Shown: positions 11,091-21,936 of the stretch, one piece after another
Layout: each line of letters opens with the position of its first letter
Position numbering within the stretch: the stretch's first letter is position 1
Assembly: GCF_020906515.1 (NCBI RefSeq)
Contig: NC_085850.1
Span: 4,464,001 to 4,528,000, forward strand
Source of the DNA: Vanrija pseudolonga
Taxonomy: Eukaryota > Basidiomycota > Tremellomycetes > Trichosporonales > Trichosporonaceae
DNA length: 64,000 bases
Direction of reading: 5' to 3'
Program-made: the position numbers and the translations under genes
Notes under the pieces: generated by a model
What the model saw: the letters and a program-made list of their open reading frames with translations, nothing else
Database searches by the model: none
What the model was told of the DNA's origin: nothing

Positions 11091-12480
11091 TCACGCAACC
11101 TGCTGGACCTTGTTCGGCGCAGTGGTAATGTCGAGGTTGTTCTTGACATCCTCGGCAGACCCGGACGGCGTAGAGGCCACGCTGCCCCAGGGTACGAACT
11201 TGTCGCCGAGAGTCGGCGTAAACTGTTGCAGCCACGCGGCAGTGGGCTTGCCGACCGCGCCGGGGAAGTTGACGGCCAGTGGCCAGATGGGGAAGTTCTC
11301 CCAGCTGTTCCACGCGACATTGGGCCACGTCCATCCAGGCTTCTTGTACCCCGCGGGGCAGGCGGATGGCTTGGCGGCGACGTTGGCATCCCATCGCGGG
11401 TTGCACCCCGGCAGATCCTTCAGCGGCTTGAGGTAGCCGAGCTCCTCGTCCGGGACCTGGCCGCGGTACCGGCAAGCACGGGACTTGGGGATACTGACGC
11501 TGGGAGCGAACGCGGGGCATTTGGTGCCCTCGACATCGACGTTCTGGAAGCACTGCTTGTTGGCAATGGCCGCCTTGATGACATTCGTGTCCCAGCCGTT
11601 GACTGAGTGTGAGCGAGGACATGTGTGGGTAGCTCACCAAAGTCGGCATGGAGCGACCCGCCGAGCGTGTCGCCCGTACCCAGGATCAGGTTGATGTCGT
11701 TGGGACCCTTGCGCCACTTGGCTGCCTGGCCTGAGAACAGGGTCCAGTACACCTCAAGCTGGATCATAGGGTAGCGCTTGGTGGGCTGCAGGTGAGTAAT
11801 GTACTTATTGGCCACTCACTCGTCGGGCACTTGATGCCGAACTGGGGGTCCGGCTGGTTGTTGCCGTTGAGCGGCCAGGCCATGTGGCTGAAGTGGTCGG
11901 GCGAGTCGAGCGCACCGGTGCCGCAGGCCGGGAACTGGATCTTGAAGGTGAACTGCCATGCCGGGAGATTGGTCGTGCCAGAGTTGGTGTTGTTGGGCAG
12001 GTACTCGGCAAGGTTGGCAAACGGCGTGTTGTACGAGATGCCAACCGTCTTGTCGCTGCGGGTGCGCGTGGTCGCAGTGCCTGAGATCATGCGGAACCCC
12101 TCGGGGAACGGCTCGGTCTTGGTGTTGTCCTGGATCATGTAGTATGCGCGGGCGCCCTTGAGCCACGCGGCCTCGTACTCGCCGTTACCGTTGATCCAGT
12201 ACAGCGATGGGATCCAGTAGTTGGACTTGTCAGCCTGGATCATGGCTGACGTGCATTCCGCCCCAGTGATTTGGGCGTGCGTGTTGAGCTGGTTGCGGAA
12301 GTTGTTGGCCCCGAAGATGGTGTGCGCGTGGCCCTTGTCGACCGTGTTGCCAGGATCGACAATCGGGTCGATGCGTGCGTTGAGGAGTGCACCGAGCTCG
12401 ACGACAAACTGGCCCGAGTCGCCAGCAGTGGCAACGTTGGCGGCTACCGCGAGCAGGGCAAGGACGGCCAAGGAGATCAT
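11091..12480 (-). CDS. Secreted DUF1996-family protein, frame break at first junction
   Basis: Exon 1 is 11820-12480, starting MISLAVLALLAVAANVATA, a clear signal peptide; an upstream in-frame ATG at 12531 would bury it. DUF1996 signatures are visible: LNARIDPIVDPG, GHAHTIFGANNF, then LEVYWTLF and VNGWDTNVI. Exon 2 is 11638-11785 and exon 3 11091-11602, joined by a 35-bp intron that restores the frame. The first intron (11786-11819, GTGAGT...CAG, 34 bp) leaves exon 1 in phase 1 while exon 2 opens in phase 0, and I found no alternative canonical site that closes it. The gene is therefore either frameshifted, spliced non-canonically or affected by a sequence error. The family is widespread in fungal secretomes with poorly known function. 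Confidence 0.8.
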
Positions 12481-12530
12481 AGTGCAGCTGTTGATGTCGA
12501 TTGAGGTGGCCTTGAGTGCGAGGCGAGGCA

Positions 12531-12536
12531 TTTATA
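12531..12536 (-). promoter_or_regulatory. TATA box of the DUF1996 gene
   Basis: TATAAA on the minus strand, 51 bp upstream of the signal-peptide ATG. Its position also argues that the start at 12480, not 12531, is used. Confidence 0.5.
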
Positions 12537-14613
12537 TGCCTCGCAACAGCTCAATGACTTGCTCTTCCAGTGGTGCCACCGTCAAACCCACTCACTTAGC
12601 GTCATTGGGGCTCTCCCCACCTCCTACTTCTCCTACTCCCTTGCCAAGACATTCTGCTAAAGCACATCTCCCTGTTCTGGCAGGCGGTAAACTGCAGCAG
12701 CTGAGGATTGCCGGGCGCGGAGGGGAGGCCGGTGTCAACTTACTCTTCCCGCGCCGCCCATTCCTCACCACACCTCATGACCTATCCCCAAGACGACGGC
12801 GCAGCGCTGACCACGTTCGATCCCCCAGGATGTGGTGTATTTGATGGGTCGACACAGCGACCACAAGGTAAGGTTGAGCTAGGCTCCGGTCAACCTCAGG
12901 ACAAACTAATGCCGCATGCACAAACCCCTGCTCGTCACAGCTCGCATGCCACCTCCATCCGCCTTGTGTGAATGCCACGACGGCGGTGATCGCCGCGATG
13001 CCATCACCCTCAACACCAAGACACCGACCGAGACTTCCATGCCGTGGTCCGCTCCACAAAGTTTGTCACTGCACGTGGATGCCCTGAGGTTCTCGAACGT
13101 CGCCGATTTAAGAACCACACAAGTCTTGGCGCGGGAAGGCCGCGTTCTGACATCTTCTACCTCGCCCAACCGCCAGGAGGAACGAGTTCTGGCAGATTGG
13201 ATTGTGTTGCGGAGAGTTACGGGGTTTTTTTAGCCAGCACAAAGTGAGTTTGACAAGCCGAGGTTGACGCACATTGTCCAGGGTGATGCTTCCCGACAGT
13301 CGTTGCCGCTTCCTGAAACGCATTGCCGCTGATTAGAGTTGAGCACGTTAGTCAGCTCAGTGTACGGCATGGTGGTGCATGAGGATCGAAGGGTGACATG
13401 CTTCTCGTATTGCGCGCACCAGTGCGGGACGCTAGCCCTCATCCTGGGACCAGTCGACCAGTTGACTTCTTCTGCTGGTCGTCAAGACCGGCCCATGCCT
13501 CGTGGGTACTACATAACGCAGGCTGCCTTTGGTTGTCTAGGCAAACACCATTGGGGCCTGGACTGTGACCGGGGCCCACCAATGATCCTCGGTGGCCGAC
13601 ACCTGCTGGGACGCCTTCCTTCGAACTCATCTTCCCGGATACGAACAGGGCCCCGGTTGCTGCTTCGCCGTACTGGCCTCGCGGCAGACGCCCGCTAGGC
13701 TGGCGCCTGGGGCGTCAAGCACTGTCCAAAGACAATGCCAAGGACAACCCAGAACCAATGGTCCACTCGCGGGTGTCGACTGCAGCTCAACTTTGGCTCC
13801 TCGTAGGCCCTGCTGTCTTGGTGCTGAAGCCCTTGACAAGCTCGAGGGCAGCAGCAACTCAAAACGACCCACTTCCCCTACGACAGGTGTTGCACCCCAA
13901 CCCTATTGTCTCCCGTCTTCGTCTAAACGCACCAAAATCCATAACCGGTATGCTTCACCTCGTCAGGTGAACCTCGGATGCTGTTTTCACACAAAGCTGG
14001 GTTGCAGAGCAACCCCACACGGGTTTCCGGCGTCCACAGTCTTCACTGCTCCGTCCAGACGTGCCGACGGAGGCTGAAGATGAGTCTTGCGGACCGCTGC
14101 TCTCTCATAGTAGGCCGCTCGCAGCCGCCGTCAACGACCCGAGTCAGCACGAGTCGTCGCGGGTGACTGAATAGGGGATGTGCGCGACAGCGACAACCCA
14201 ACGTCATTTGTCTGGGTGGTTCCATCGGAAGACAATGAAGCCACCGTGTAGCTTGGGACAATGGGTGCTTGAATGTCGGTTCCCTTTGTTCGACAATCGC
14301 CACCCCTGATCTCCTCTCAACCGCACTGGAACCAGTGCAGGCTTCTTGTCAAGACGGTTAGACGTGACCGCCTCCAGCACAACTATGGTGAAGTTGCACG
14401 GACAACAACAGCCCCCTCACCGTGGGTGCGTACATAGGTCGCCTCGCATCTGTGTTGGTGCGACTGCCTTTCGCACCCAGCTCGCCTTGGCTGGCAGCTG
14501 GCATTGGTTGTCCTGTCACCGGCTGCACCATTGTGCTCGCACGGTTTTGGAGAGACATAAAGTAACGGTCACGACCATGCATGCTCCTTTCCACTTGTGT
14601 ACCACCGCTCACC
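12537..14613. other. Long intergenic stretch
   Basis: About 2 kb with no gene I can support. Short frames on both strands do not share splice consensus or wobble bias. Confidence 0.45.
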
Positions 14614-15222
14614 ATGCCGCCAAAGCGAGCCGCCACGTCCGTTGCCTCGACCCAGCGCGAAACGCGCCCAACTGCAGGAGGACGCCGCGCCAGAGCCGCA
14701 ACCAGTAGAGCGGCGCCTCCTCCAAGTCACGGCGCAAACTGGCCATATGGACCACCGCCAGAACTGCCTACCGTCACGCCCAATACGGCAACAGAGCAGC
14801 CCGATTTCGTCAACTTTGGCACGAACGCACCCCTCGAGCTCAGGGGGGTGATCACCCAGTGGCGCACGCGCATCGACGAGGCCTTTGCCATCTACAACGA
14901 CTTCTTCGTCGACCTCAACGGCATCCGCATCCCTACAACGAACATCGACGGGTACGCAGCCTGGAAGACGGCACATCACCTTCTGAAGACCGAAATCGAG
15001 GACGCCGAGTACCTCCTCCAGTCATTTTTTACACTCGATACGCGCGTCCAATTTGGCAGCACGGAGGAGCTGGTATCCAGGCGGTTCAACGAACTCACCA
15101 AGCGATCCTTGGAGTTCTTTGACAAGTACAGCGGTGTCATTGGCTGGATGCCGGGCCTTATTGATCATCTCAAGATGACTGCTCCGGATGGCTCCACGCT
15201 CTATCACCCGCGACTTCCGTAG
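14614..15222 (+). CDS. Unknown protein, 202 aa, basic N-terminus
   Basis: A single exon. ATG 14614 (MPPKRAATSVASTQRETRP) is preferred over earlier in-frame codons because the basic/Pro-rich N-terminus starts there. Residues 1-70 are disordered (Pro, Ala, Arg); residues 75-200 are predicted mostly helical, with IDEAFAIYNDFFVDLNGI and SRRFNELTKRSLEFFDKY. There is a weak, possibly accidental likeness in helical spacing to the protein at 7593-8666 (YDIAIRDLMGV versus YNDFFVDLNGI). No signal peptide or membrane segment. Function unknown. Confidence 0.6.
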   Translation: MPPKRAATSVASTQRETRPTAGGRRARAATSRAAPPPSHGANWPYGPPPELPTVTPNTATEQPDFVNFGTNAPLELRGVITQWRTRIDEAFAIYNDFFVDLNGIRIPTTNIDGYAAWKTAHHLLKTEIEDAEYLLQSFFTLDTRVQFGSTEELVSRRFNELTKRSLEFFDKYSGVIGWMPGLIDHLKMTAPDGSTLYHPRLP

Positions 15223-15417
15223 GGCCCAACCTGAGGCATGACACCCCTGCCGCGCAGCACCGCTGCGCTGTAGTACTCGTCTGATCGTGTATGAGGCTAT
15301 GGTTTCGATACATACTTTCTGTCTCTGCATACATACAGTAGCGAGGCGTCGAGTGCACTTGCCCTTCTGCCAGCCGCCCCGTCATGGTCGAGATGACGCG
15401 GTTTACATAAGAACCGG

Positions 15418-16210
15418 CTACAATGGTGAATGCTGCATCGATCGAGCCACCGCCAGCCACTCGGATGCCTCCATTGTGAAGTATGCCGTCTTCCTCAAGT
15501 GCGAAACGGCTTGCACAAACAGGTCCTTGGCAATCTGGTAGGCTACACCCGGCATGAGACCGAGGTGCTCGCGACGCTCGATGCGTGTGATGATACGTGC
15601 CATGCGCGCGCGGATGTCCGCGTTGTCTTCCAAATCGGTCTCCAGAATAACCTTGAAATTGCTGTACGCCAATGGGTGGAGGGCGTCAAGACGAGGGCGA
15701 AGTTGACGAAATTCACGTCGGAGGAACTTGAACATTGAGCGGTGATGCAGACTGAGAGCAGCTGAAGTCCCCTCGAGGTACCACTGGAGCCTGCCCATGT
15801 GCCTGTCGGCGGGGTTGGGTTCTCGCGCACAGTTCTCGACCAGCGTGAGACGCTGCTGATACGACTCGCGGCTACAGTAGTCCTTTTTGTAAGTAGAGTG
15901 ATAGCAGTCCAGGTCTAGTGCTCACTGGGAGGGGAGGGTTGGCAGGCGTACCAATGTTCGGAGCAGCGTGAACCGCTGGGGGCAGGTGTCCAGGCATGGG
16001 GCGGTGTTCACCCCAGCCGTCTGAGGTTCCTTGGTCGGGGGATACCGCACCAGTGATGGTGGATACTGCGGTTTCTTCATTAAGAGGTGTATTGGCAGTT
16101 CCATTAGGTGGGCCTGTTGGTTGGACTGTCGGAGGAGGGCCATTGGGAAAGAGGTGGCGGAAAATGAGGTCCACCTGCTGGCGGAGCTCGTCGACAGAAG
16201 TCTCTGCCAT
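15418..16210 (-). CDS. Unknown protein, tandem paralogue A
   Basis: Exon 1 is 15926-16210 and exon 2 15418-15882; the 43-bp phase-0 intron (GTGAGC...AAG) gives 249 codons plus stop. The N-terminus is MAETSVDELRQQVDLIFRHL followed by a Pro/Thr-rich linker. The C-terminal 150 residues are helical and align throughout with the neighbouring gene at 16649-17528: SRESYQQRL/SREGYAARL, AYSNFKVIL/AYSNVKILL, DIRARMARII/DLRTRMARLI, SHLRKTAY/ASLRKTAW. The intron lies at the same place in both genes, so they are a tandem duplication. I know no domain for it. No signal peptide. Confidence 0.75.
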
Positions 16211-16648
16211 GTTGCTACTTCGGCGTTGAGTTGTATAGCGAATCAAGCAAGGGCTCGGGAATTGATTGAGAGACTTTATGTCGGCCTGGAAGCCGAGAAC
16301 AGGTGGAGTGATGGACGATTGAGCGGTTGGCGAAGGCAACTCGGACACCACAACACAAAAGGCGGAACAAAAGGTCGATAGTGGCGATGATGGACATGAG
16401 CGGGAGGGTCCACTGCGTCCTCATTATTGATCAGGTCCCTATTGTCAATGGCCGACATTGTGTGTATGCAAGTGTGTACATCATCGTCGTGGGCTTGTTT
16501 GACTCATAATCACAGGTTAAAAGTGATGGGCGACGCCGCATGCTGTGGGACACCGTCAATACTTTCACCATTATTCATGAATCAATGGGAGATACTGGAA
16601 TCTAAACAACCGGTACTCAGAGTCAACGGTATGGACTTTCCAAAAGAA

Positions 16649-17528
16649 CTATGCAGGAGCTGGTTCGCCCGGCTCGGGGACCTCGACCGGTTCGGCGAAC
16701 TTGCGGCAGATGTTCAAGAGGTCGGCGTCGTCGATCATCCACCAAGCCGTCTTCCGCAGAGATGCCACTCCCTCGGTGAACAAGTCGCCAGCGATATGAG
16801 AGGCGATATTGGCCGTGATGAGAGTGACCCGGCGGGCCTCAATACGGAGAATCAGGCGAGCCATTCGCGTCCGTAAGTCCTCGTTTCCCTCCATGCCGGT
16901 CATGAGGAGAATCTTGACGTTGCTGTACGCGGCGGGGTGGATCTCCTCAATGATCGGACGGAGAGAGTGAAGCTTGTCTTTAAACCTCATCATGCCCTCG
17001 TTCTGAAACATCAGAGCAGACACAGCTCCCTTGAGGAACATTCGGATGGTCGGGAGGGGCATTGTTGGTTGGCGCTCCAGCTTGCGGAGAAGGGCAAGAC
17101 GTGCTGCGTATCCCTCACGGGAGAACGGGTCCTGACGTATTAGCGAAGGGATAATGAGGTAGACTCACTGGAAGTGGGGATGCGGCAGCTGCCGCAGTTA
17201 CAATGAGCTGAATGCCGTTGTCAAACTCTTGCTGAGTCATTCGGTGGTTCCGAACGTTGTCGAGGTAGTCATCAAGGTAGACAAACGTGTGGCCCTCCAA
17301 GTTGGAGCGGTCGCTGGGGAGCTGACCCGTCGCGGAAGGTTGTGGCTGGGAGTTGTTGCTCGCCTCTGCCGCCGCTTCCGCCCCCGACACGGCTTCGACT
17401 TGCTCAGTGCCTCCGGTGTCTGAAGACGAGGAGACATTTGAACCGTGTTGGGTGGAAAGCTGGGCCAGCATCGTCTCCAGCTCCTCCAATAGGAGCGCGG
17501 GGTCGGTGTGGAGGCTCGGTTGAGGCAT
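16649..17528 (-). CDS. Unknown protein, tandem paralogue B
   Basis: Exon 1 is 17169-17528 and exon 2 16649-17131; the 37-bp phase-0 intron (GTGAGT...CAG) gives 280 codons plus stop. The N-terminal 80 residues are rich in Ser, Ala, Glu and Gln. Exon 2 opens DPFSREGYAARLALL at the position matched by DYCSRESYQQRLTL in paralogue A. The C-terminus is an acidic/proline tail (EPVEVPEPGEPAPA). Same orientation as paralogue A, about 440 bp apart. No recognised function. Confidence 0.75.
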
Positions 17529-17703
17529 GTCTTCTGCTGCTGCTGGTGGTTGGGGATGAGTTGGTTTGGAAGGTGACTACTGCCAAAGCCTATTTTTATT
17601 CCTCCTTGACCGACGTGGGGGTGGCGATGGCAGCAGCGGTGATGGTTTGAGTGGACTGCGAAGGCAGACGGATCTACTTGGCACAGTTACGTCTGCATTC
17701 TGT

Positions 17704-17716
17704 CCCCCCCCCCCCC
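17704..17716. repeat. Homopolymer, 13 C
   Basis: An uninterrupted run of C in the intergenic stretch upstream of paralogue B. A likely hotspot for length variation or read error. Confidence 0.9.
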
Positions 17717-17986
17717 AATCGCGATAGGAACAATAGGCCCATCACCAGGCTTTGTAATCAGCCAGTGTTGTGCGCACATATTAGAAAGACCACTGCCACG
17801 ACCAAGGCTACCATCATCTGTTCGCCCCGTCGTACAACCAGGCCTCCCATCTACAGAGCTCGTTGGGGGGCAAATGGCAGAGGAGTATCCTACCCGGCCC
17901 TCGATGGCGACTTGAGACATTCATTCATTCATTCAGCAGTATCATACTGTAGTTCCTTGTATCCCCGGTGCGGGAGCCACCTCCGC

Positions 17987-18414
17987 CTAGCACTTGGCGG
18001 AGCAGTGGCAGACGAAGCCCGCCCATCCCTGCCATGAGCACTGCCCGCCACAAGAGCCAATGGCCCAGCACTTGGCACGGCACCTAATCAGTCCTGTGAT
18101 GCCACCGAGACCGCAGGTGGGGTAGGGCTTCGCAATATCACGCTTTCCGTCGGCGGGGGCACCACCACCCTGGAATTCGGGCTCGGCCGATTCCTTAGCC
18201 TGGAAGGCCGATGTGTCGATCTAGATTGTTAGCGAGGCCACAACACGTGTGTAGTTCTCACGACTGGGGCGTTGCCGTCGTTACCCTTGACGCAGGTGAG
18301 GTTGTTGTCGTCACCAAGGGTACAGGTCCGGTCGTCGGAGAGGTCGTAGAACGACTTGGTGGCGGATGCCGTAGCGGCCATGATGGTGATGAGGGTGAGT
18401 GCGTTGATCTTCAT
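17987..18414 (-). CDS. Defensin-like secreted prepropeptide (CS-alpha-beta)
   Basis: Exon 1 is 18262-18414 and exon 2 17987-18220, with a 41-bp phase-0 intron (GTGAGA...TAG), giving 128 residues. Residues 1-18 are a signal peptide (MKINALTLITIMAATASA). An acidic propeptide follows and ends in a Kex2-type Lys-Arg at 77-78, releasing a 50-residue peptide. That peptide has eight Cys at 87, 98, 102, 108, 112, 122, 124 and 128: CxxxC (CRAKC), GxC (GGQC) and CxC (CHC) are the CS-alpha-beta defensin signature. Fungal defensin-like peptides usually disrupt microbial membranes or bind lipid II; activity here is inference. The second exon carries the whole mature peptide, so the gene is invisible without splicing. 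It stands at one edge of a minus-strand run of secreted-protein genes. Two extra Cys occur in the propeptide. Confidence 0.8.
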
Positions 18415-18500
18415 TGTGGATGGATTTACGTTGTAAGGAGAGGTAAGAGGTGTGTAAAGTTGTTGGTCAGAATGTGGGTTCGTCGAAGCTCAATGATCTG

Positions 18501-18508
18501 CCTTTTAT
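18501..18508 (-). promoter_or_regulatory. TATA-like box of the defensin-like gene
   Basis: ATAAAAGG on the minus strand, about 87 bp upstream of the ATG, a plausible core promoter element. Confidence 0.35.
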
Positions 18509-19548
18509 GTCATTTTCGACCCCTAAGGAAATCCTGTGCTGATGAGACGGAGCGGCGGACTGGACATGAGCAAAGTCTGCTCACACCTCCCCAAGCCAAC
18601 CCACTCAACCTTACCGGGAGTCGAGTCTTCCTCTTGCAATCTGCCAGACTCAATGACTTTTGCCGATACTCGAGGCCTCGCCAACCCCATGCCAAGAGCG
18701 TTTGACGGCGACGAGCCCACCGGCAATGACACTCCGGAGGGGATGTCGACCCACTTGGCCGTCAGTGCTCACCACGCATTCCCAGTGTCCCAGTTCAAGG
18801 CCGCCGGTGATGATGGGCGGTGAGTACCACACAGTTGTGTTGACGTCACGATAACAGTACCAAGTTGTCAGATCATCCCGAGATTACAGTTAGCACAGCC
18901 GAGGTTCTGAGGTTATCTGGGGCGGCGGTCGCCTCATTGTGGCGGCGGCGACGGGCATGGATGGCCGTGAAGGAACAGGCACTCGAGTGTCACAACCCCC
19001 GTCGCGAGGCTGGTTGACTTGGCAGAAACCTTCGAGACTGCTCACTCAGTGGGCTCTCAGGTGTGATGCATACGTCGATATGCGTCATGTGAGGATGGAC
19101 GGTCTGCCAAGATGAGAATGTGCTGGAATTGGAGTTGGGTTGGACGTCAGGTTCGGGCTGGGCAAAGGGGGTTTCGCGTTTGGCCGCTATGAACGTAAGC
19201 GACGTGATAAATTCAATGTATAATGAGTGTTTCAGCCATGCCTTGTCCTCTTGGACAGCTTGAGCACCTCGTCTGAACAGGCTCGAGAGTCCGTCGACAC
19301 CCCTCATATTGGTCACCTCGGAACTTTGGCTGCAGAACACTTCCATTGGTCTCAATACCTTTCATAGTACATTGTGCCGCAGATTGCGCCGTCGGGGACA
19401 GCGATTCAAAGGCCTCCAACGACTGAGGTTTGCTGGTAAGGCGGTTCCGGGTTCACAGTCGTCAAGCTGGGACTACTCGTACACAGGCGTCTGCGTGGGA
19501 TCGCCTGGGCCTGGGTGGGGTGAGGTGTAGGTGACCTCTGCTCCTGCT
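18509..19548. other. Intergenic, possibly a degraded small gene
   Basis: A minus-strand frame at 18990-19419 begins MEAFESLSPTAQSAAQC but has no clean splice model. No other signal. Left unannotated. Confidence 0.4.
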
Positions 19549-19966
19549 TCCTATCAGTGTCAGCCCTTGGCAACATCTGACACTCACAATTGACTCGGCA
19601 AGACTTGCCAAGGTTGATGCAGCTCGAGCCAGTTGGGCAGTAGGTCGCGCCGTCTGCACCATAGTCAGCCCTCTCCGTTTCCACGGACTCACTGTTGGCT
19701 GTGCAGCAGGCAGTGTACCTAGGCACGCAGTAGTATCCGTTACCCTTGCACTGCAGGAGGCTCTGGGGTCCACAGCCAACGACGCCGGACACCGGGGACC
19801 GGCGCGCTGCGAAGACGGTTCCAGGGGCACCGAGAATAATGGTCGGCCCGATGACATCGTCGGGCGGGGGAATGTTGACCGGGGGCTTGGGGGCCGGATC
19901 GGCCTCGGGTACCGGGTTCGCCATAGTGGCGGTGACAAGCAGAGCGATGAGGAGGGCTTTGAACAT
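19549..19966 (-). CDS. Small secreted Cys-rich protein, tandem copy A
   Basis: Exons (minus): 19693-19966, 19588-19653, and the last two bases 19549-19550, which complete a TGA across the splice. Introns are 39 and 37 bp. The product is 113 residues with a signal peptide (MFKALLIALLVTATMA) and a Pro-rich spacer. The Cys domain reads VGCGPQSLLQC, YYCVPRYTACC, ATYCPTGSSCINLGKSC. The pattern CC...TYCP.G..CI...G..C is shared with the two genes to the right, and the first intron sits at the same place in all three, between the CC pair and TYCP. It loosely recalls granulin-like or fungal cell-wall Cys-rich modules but I cannot name the family. If the last intron is retained the protein is extended by a basic tail. 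Confidence 0.75.
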
Positions 19967-20663
19967 GGCTGTGATGGGGTGAAGACACGGGGTGAGCAGG
20001 TTGCTGCCATATATGTATGTAGTAGCACTCCCAAGCCGACCGTGTCAGCTCCACAGCGCGAATGTGAGACCGCACACCGCGGCAACGATGACCGACCGAG
20101 ACACAGAAGAATGTCATATGATCTCGGATGCTAATTGCGTGCCGTCGTCGTCGTGTAGATGTTTCGTGATGCGGAAGCGTGTGACGGGCACATGGGGCCA
20201 GAGGCCGCGATATGGAGCGGCTGTAGCCAACCATTGCCGAACCTTGTTGGCTGCCAAGACATTCTGGACCGCTACAGACGCTTGAACGCGATGAGGCTCT
20301 CCCGAGTGATAGCGATCGGATGTAATATCCAGCGCGTTAGTGCGGTTTGGCCACAACTAAAGTATAACATCGCACGAGGAGCAAGCGCCACCAATCTGCA
20401 CTCCCAAGTTTGACCAACAATGACCAACATATCATTCGCCTGTTTGTGCTATCGGTATGTGGGCAGCGGTCATATGAGGTGCACGAGTCCGTCGATACGG
20501 TTATCGGACACCGTCATGCTCCGTCGGGAAGGGTGAGGGCAAGATGGATGACCGCATTGATCGAGCAAATTCATTCCACCAGCTACAGACACTGCACATT
20601 GCACTCGCCTCCGCTGAGAAATCTGCTGCGCTGCTTCATGCAAGGCCGCGGTATGGTGTGGAA

Positions 20664-21102
20664 TCACTTGGCTGGCGCGACGGCACGCGCGGGACGGACA
20701 ACTGTGCGTATCAGTGCAGCACCGGTTCGAGACATATGAATGTTGAGCGGCCGCTGGCAGCTCCACCCGTTGTCGATACACTCCGACTCGCCGGGGCAAT
20801 AGGTTGCGCCGCCTGCAAGCACATATCAGCATTCTCTTCCTCTTGCTATAGGACCTACGGGTTTCCTTGCAGCACTTGGCCCACGAGGGGATGAAGTAGC
20901 GGTAGAGGGAGCCGCTTGAGCAGAGGGAGCTTCGGATACCGCAGGACCACTGGTTGGTGGGCTGGGAATCCCACGCGCCAATCGTCTCGCCTGGCGCCAT
21001 GATGGGAGGGCGCCCGAAGCGTTTCGATCCCTCCCGTGCCTCGTCGAGTGGGGAGGCGATAGCTACTATCGCAACGAGGGCGAAGAGAGTGAATTTGAGC
21101 AT
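20664..21102 (-). CDS. Small secreted Cys-rich protein, tandem copy B
   Basis: Exon 1 is 20859-21102 and exon 2 20664-20812; a 46-bp intron (GTAGGT...CAG) in phase 1 gives 130 residues. Signal peptide MLKFTLFALVAIVAIA. The Cys domain is WSCGIRSSLC, WAKCC, ATYCPGESECIDNGWSC, aligned with copies A and C. It lacks the Cys of YYCVP found in A and WNCVP in C (here YRYFIP), so one disulphide may be lost. The C-terminal 30 residues beyond the last Cys are basic and unlike the others; a further 3' splice could shorten them. Confidence 0.7.
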
Positions 21103-21551
21103 CGTACTTTGTGGTGCAAGGGTGTTTGGTGGAGTGACCTGGCTTTAATAAACTTGCTCACCGGGTTTCTGGTAGAACCAACGGGTACTGCGCTGACCCG
21201 TGCCCGCTGGCCGTGTGTGGGGTCGCGGGATCGGTCATCCGCCACATACAGTTGCGGTCACTGCTCACCAAGTGCCCTCCCGGGCAGGTATGTACCAGCC
21301 CGACGTCAATACGGACACAACCACATGGCCCTGGCTTGACTGGGGTGCTGTGCGGGCGAGGGATGCACGACGAGTGGCCTGAAGGGAGTAATCCCGGTGT
21401 GATTGAACATGGCACTCCTTACTGCTCGACACATAGTATACACAACGGAATTTCTCTACTACATCTGCTTCACGCCGTGTACTGAGGTGGGCCGGGAGGC
21501 GTCCACGGCGGCAGCGCGACGGTGGGGACTGGCTGCTTCGCTCCTGCCCTG

Positions 21552-21936
21552 TCAGTTCCGGTATACTGTCGTAAACGTACCGCCCTGGAGACACTTGTTC
21601 CCATTGTCGATGCATGTCGAGCCGCTCGGGCAGTACGTCGACCCGCCTACTGTCAGCCTTGTCTTGAGAACTCTCACGTGTGTCTTTACAGCAAACACCC
21701 CACACCGGAACGCAGTTCCACCGGTTGACCGAGCACGGCACCAGATCGCTGCGCATACACTGCACGGAGAGGAATTCGGCGCTCGCAGAATAGAATGCCG
21801 GGATGACGGCGCCTGCGACGAGGATGGGCTTCGGTGGGAGCGGCGGTAGGTCCCTCTCGGCGGCCTGGGGTGCGTCCGGGAGGGGCGAGGCAATGGCAGC
21901 CATAGCGGCCAGGGCGATGATGGTGGACCTGATCAT
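21552..21936 (-). CDS. Small secreted Cys-rich protein, tandem copy C
   Basis: Exon 1 is 21678-21936 and exon 2 21552-21646, split by a 31-bp intron (GTGAGA, CTGAC, TAG), among the shortest in the window. The product is 117 residues. Signal peptide MIRSTIIALAAMAAIASPLP; a longer in-frame ATG at 21978 would mask it. The Cys domain is VQCMRSDLVPC, WNCVPVWGVCC, STYCPSGSTCIDNGNKC. Highest similarity is to copy B in the CC(K)(E/D)TR...CIDNG block, so B and C are probably the younger duplicates. Confidence 0.8.

Noticed and set aside
18990-19419. Possible small minus-strand gene starting MEAFESLSPTAQSAAQC
   Set aside because: Candidate introns do not give a clean frame and no domain or signal peptide is visible.
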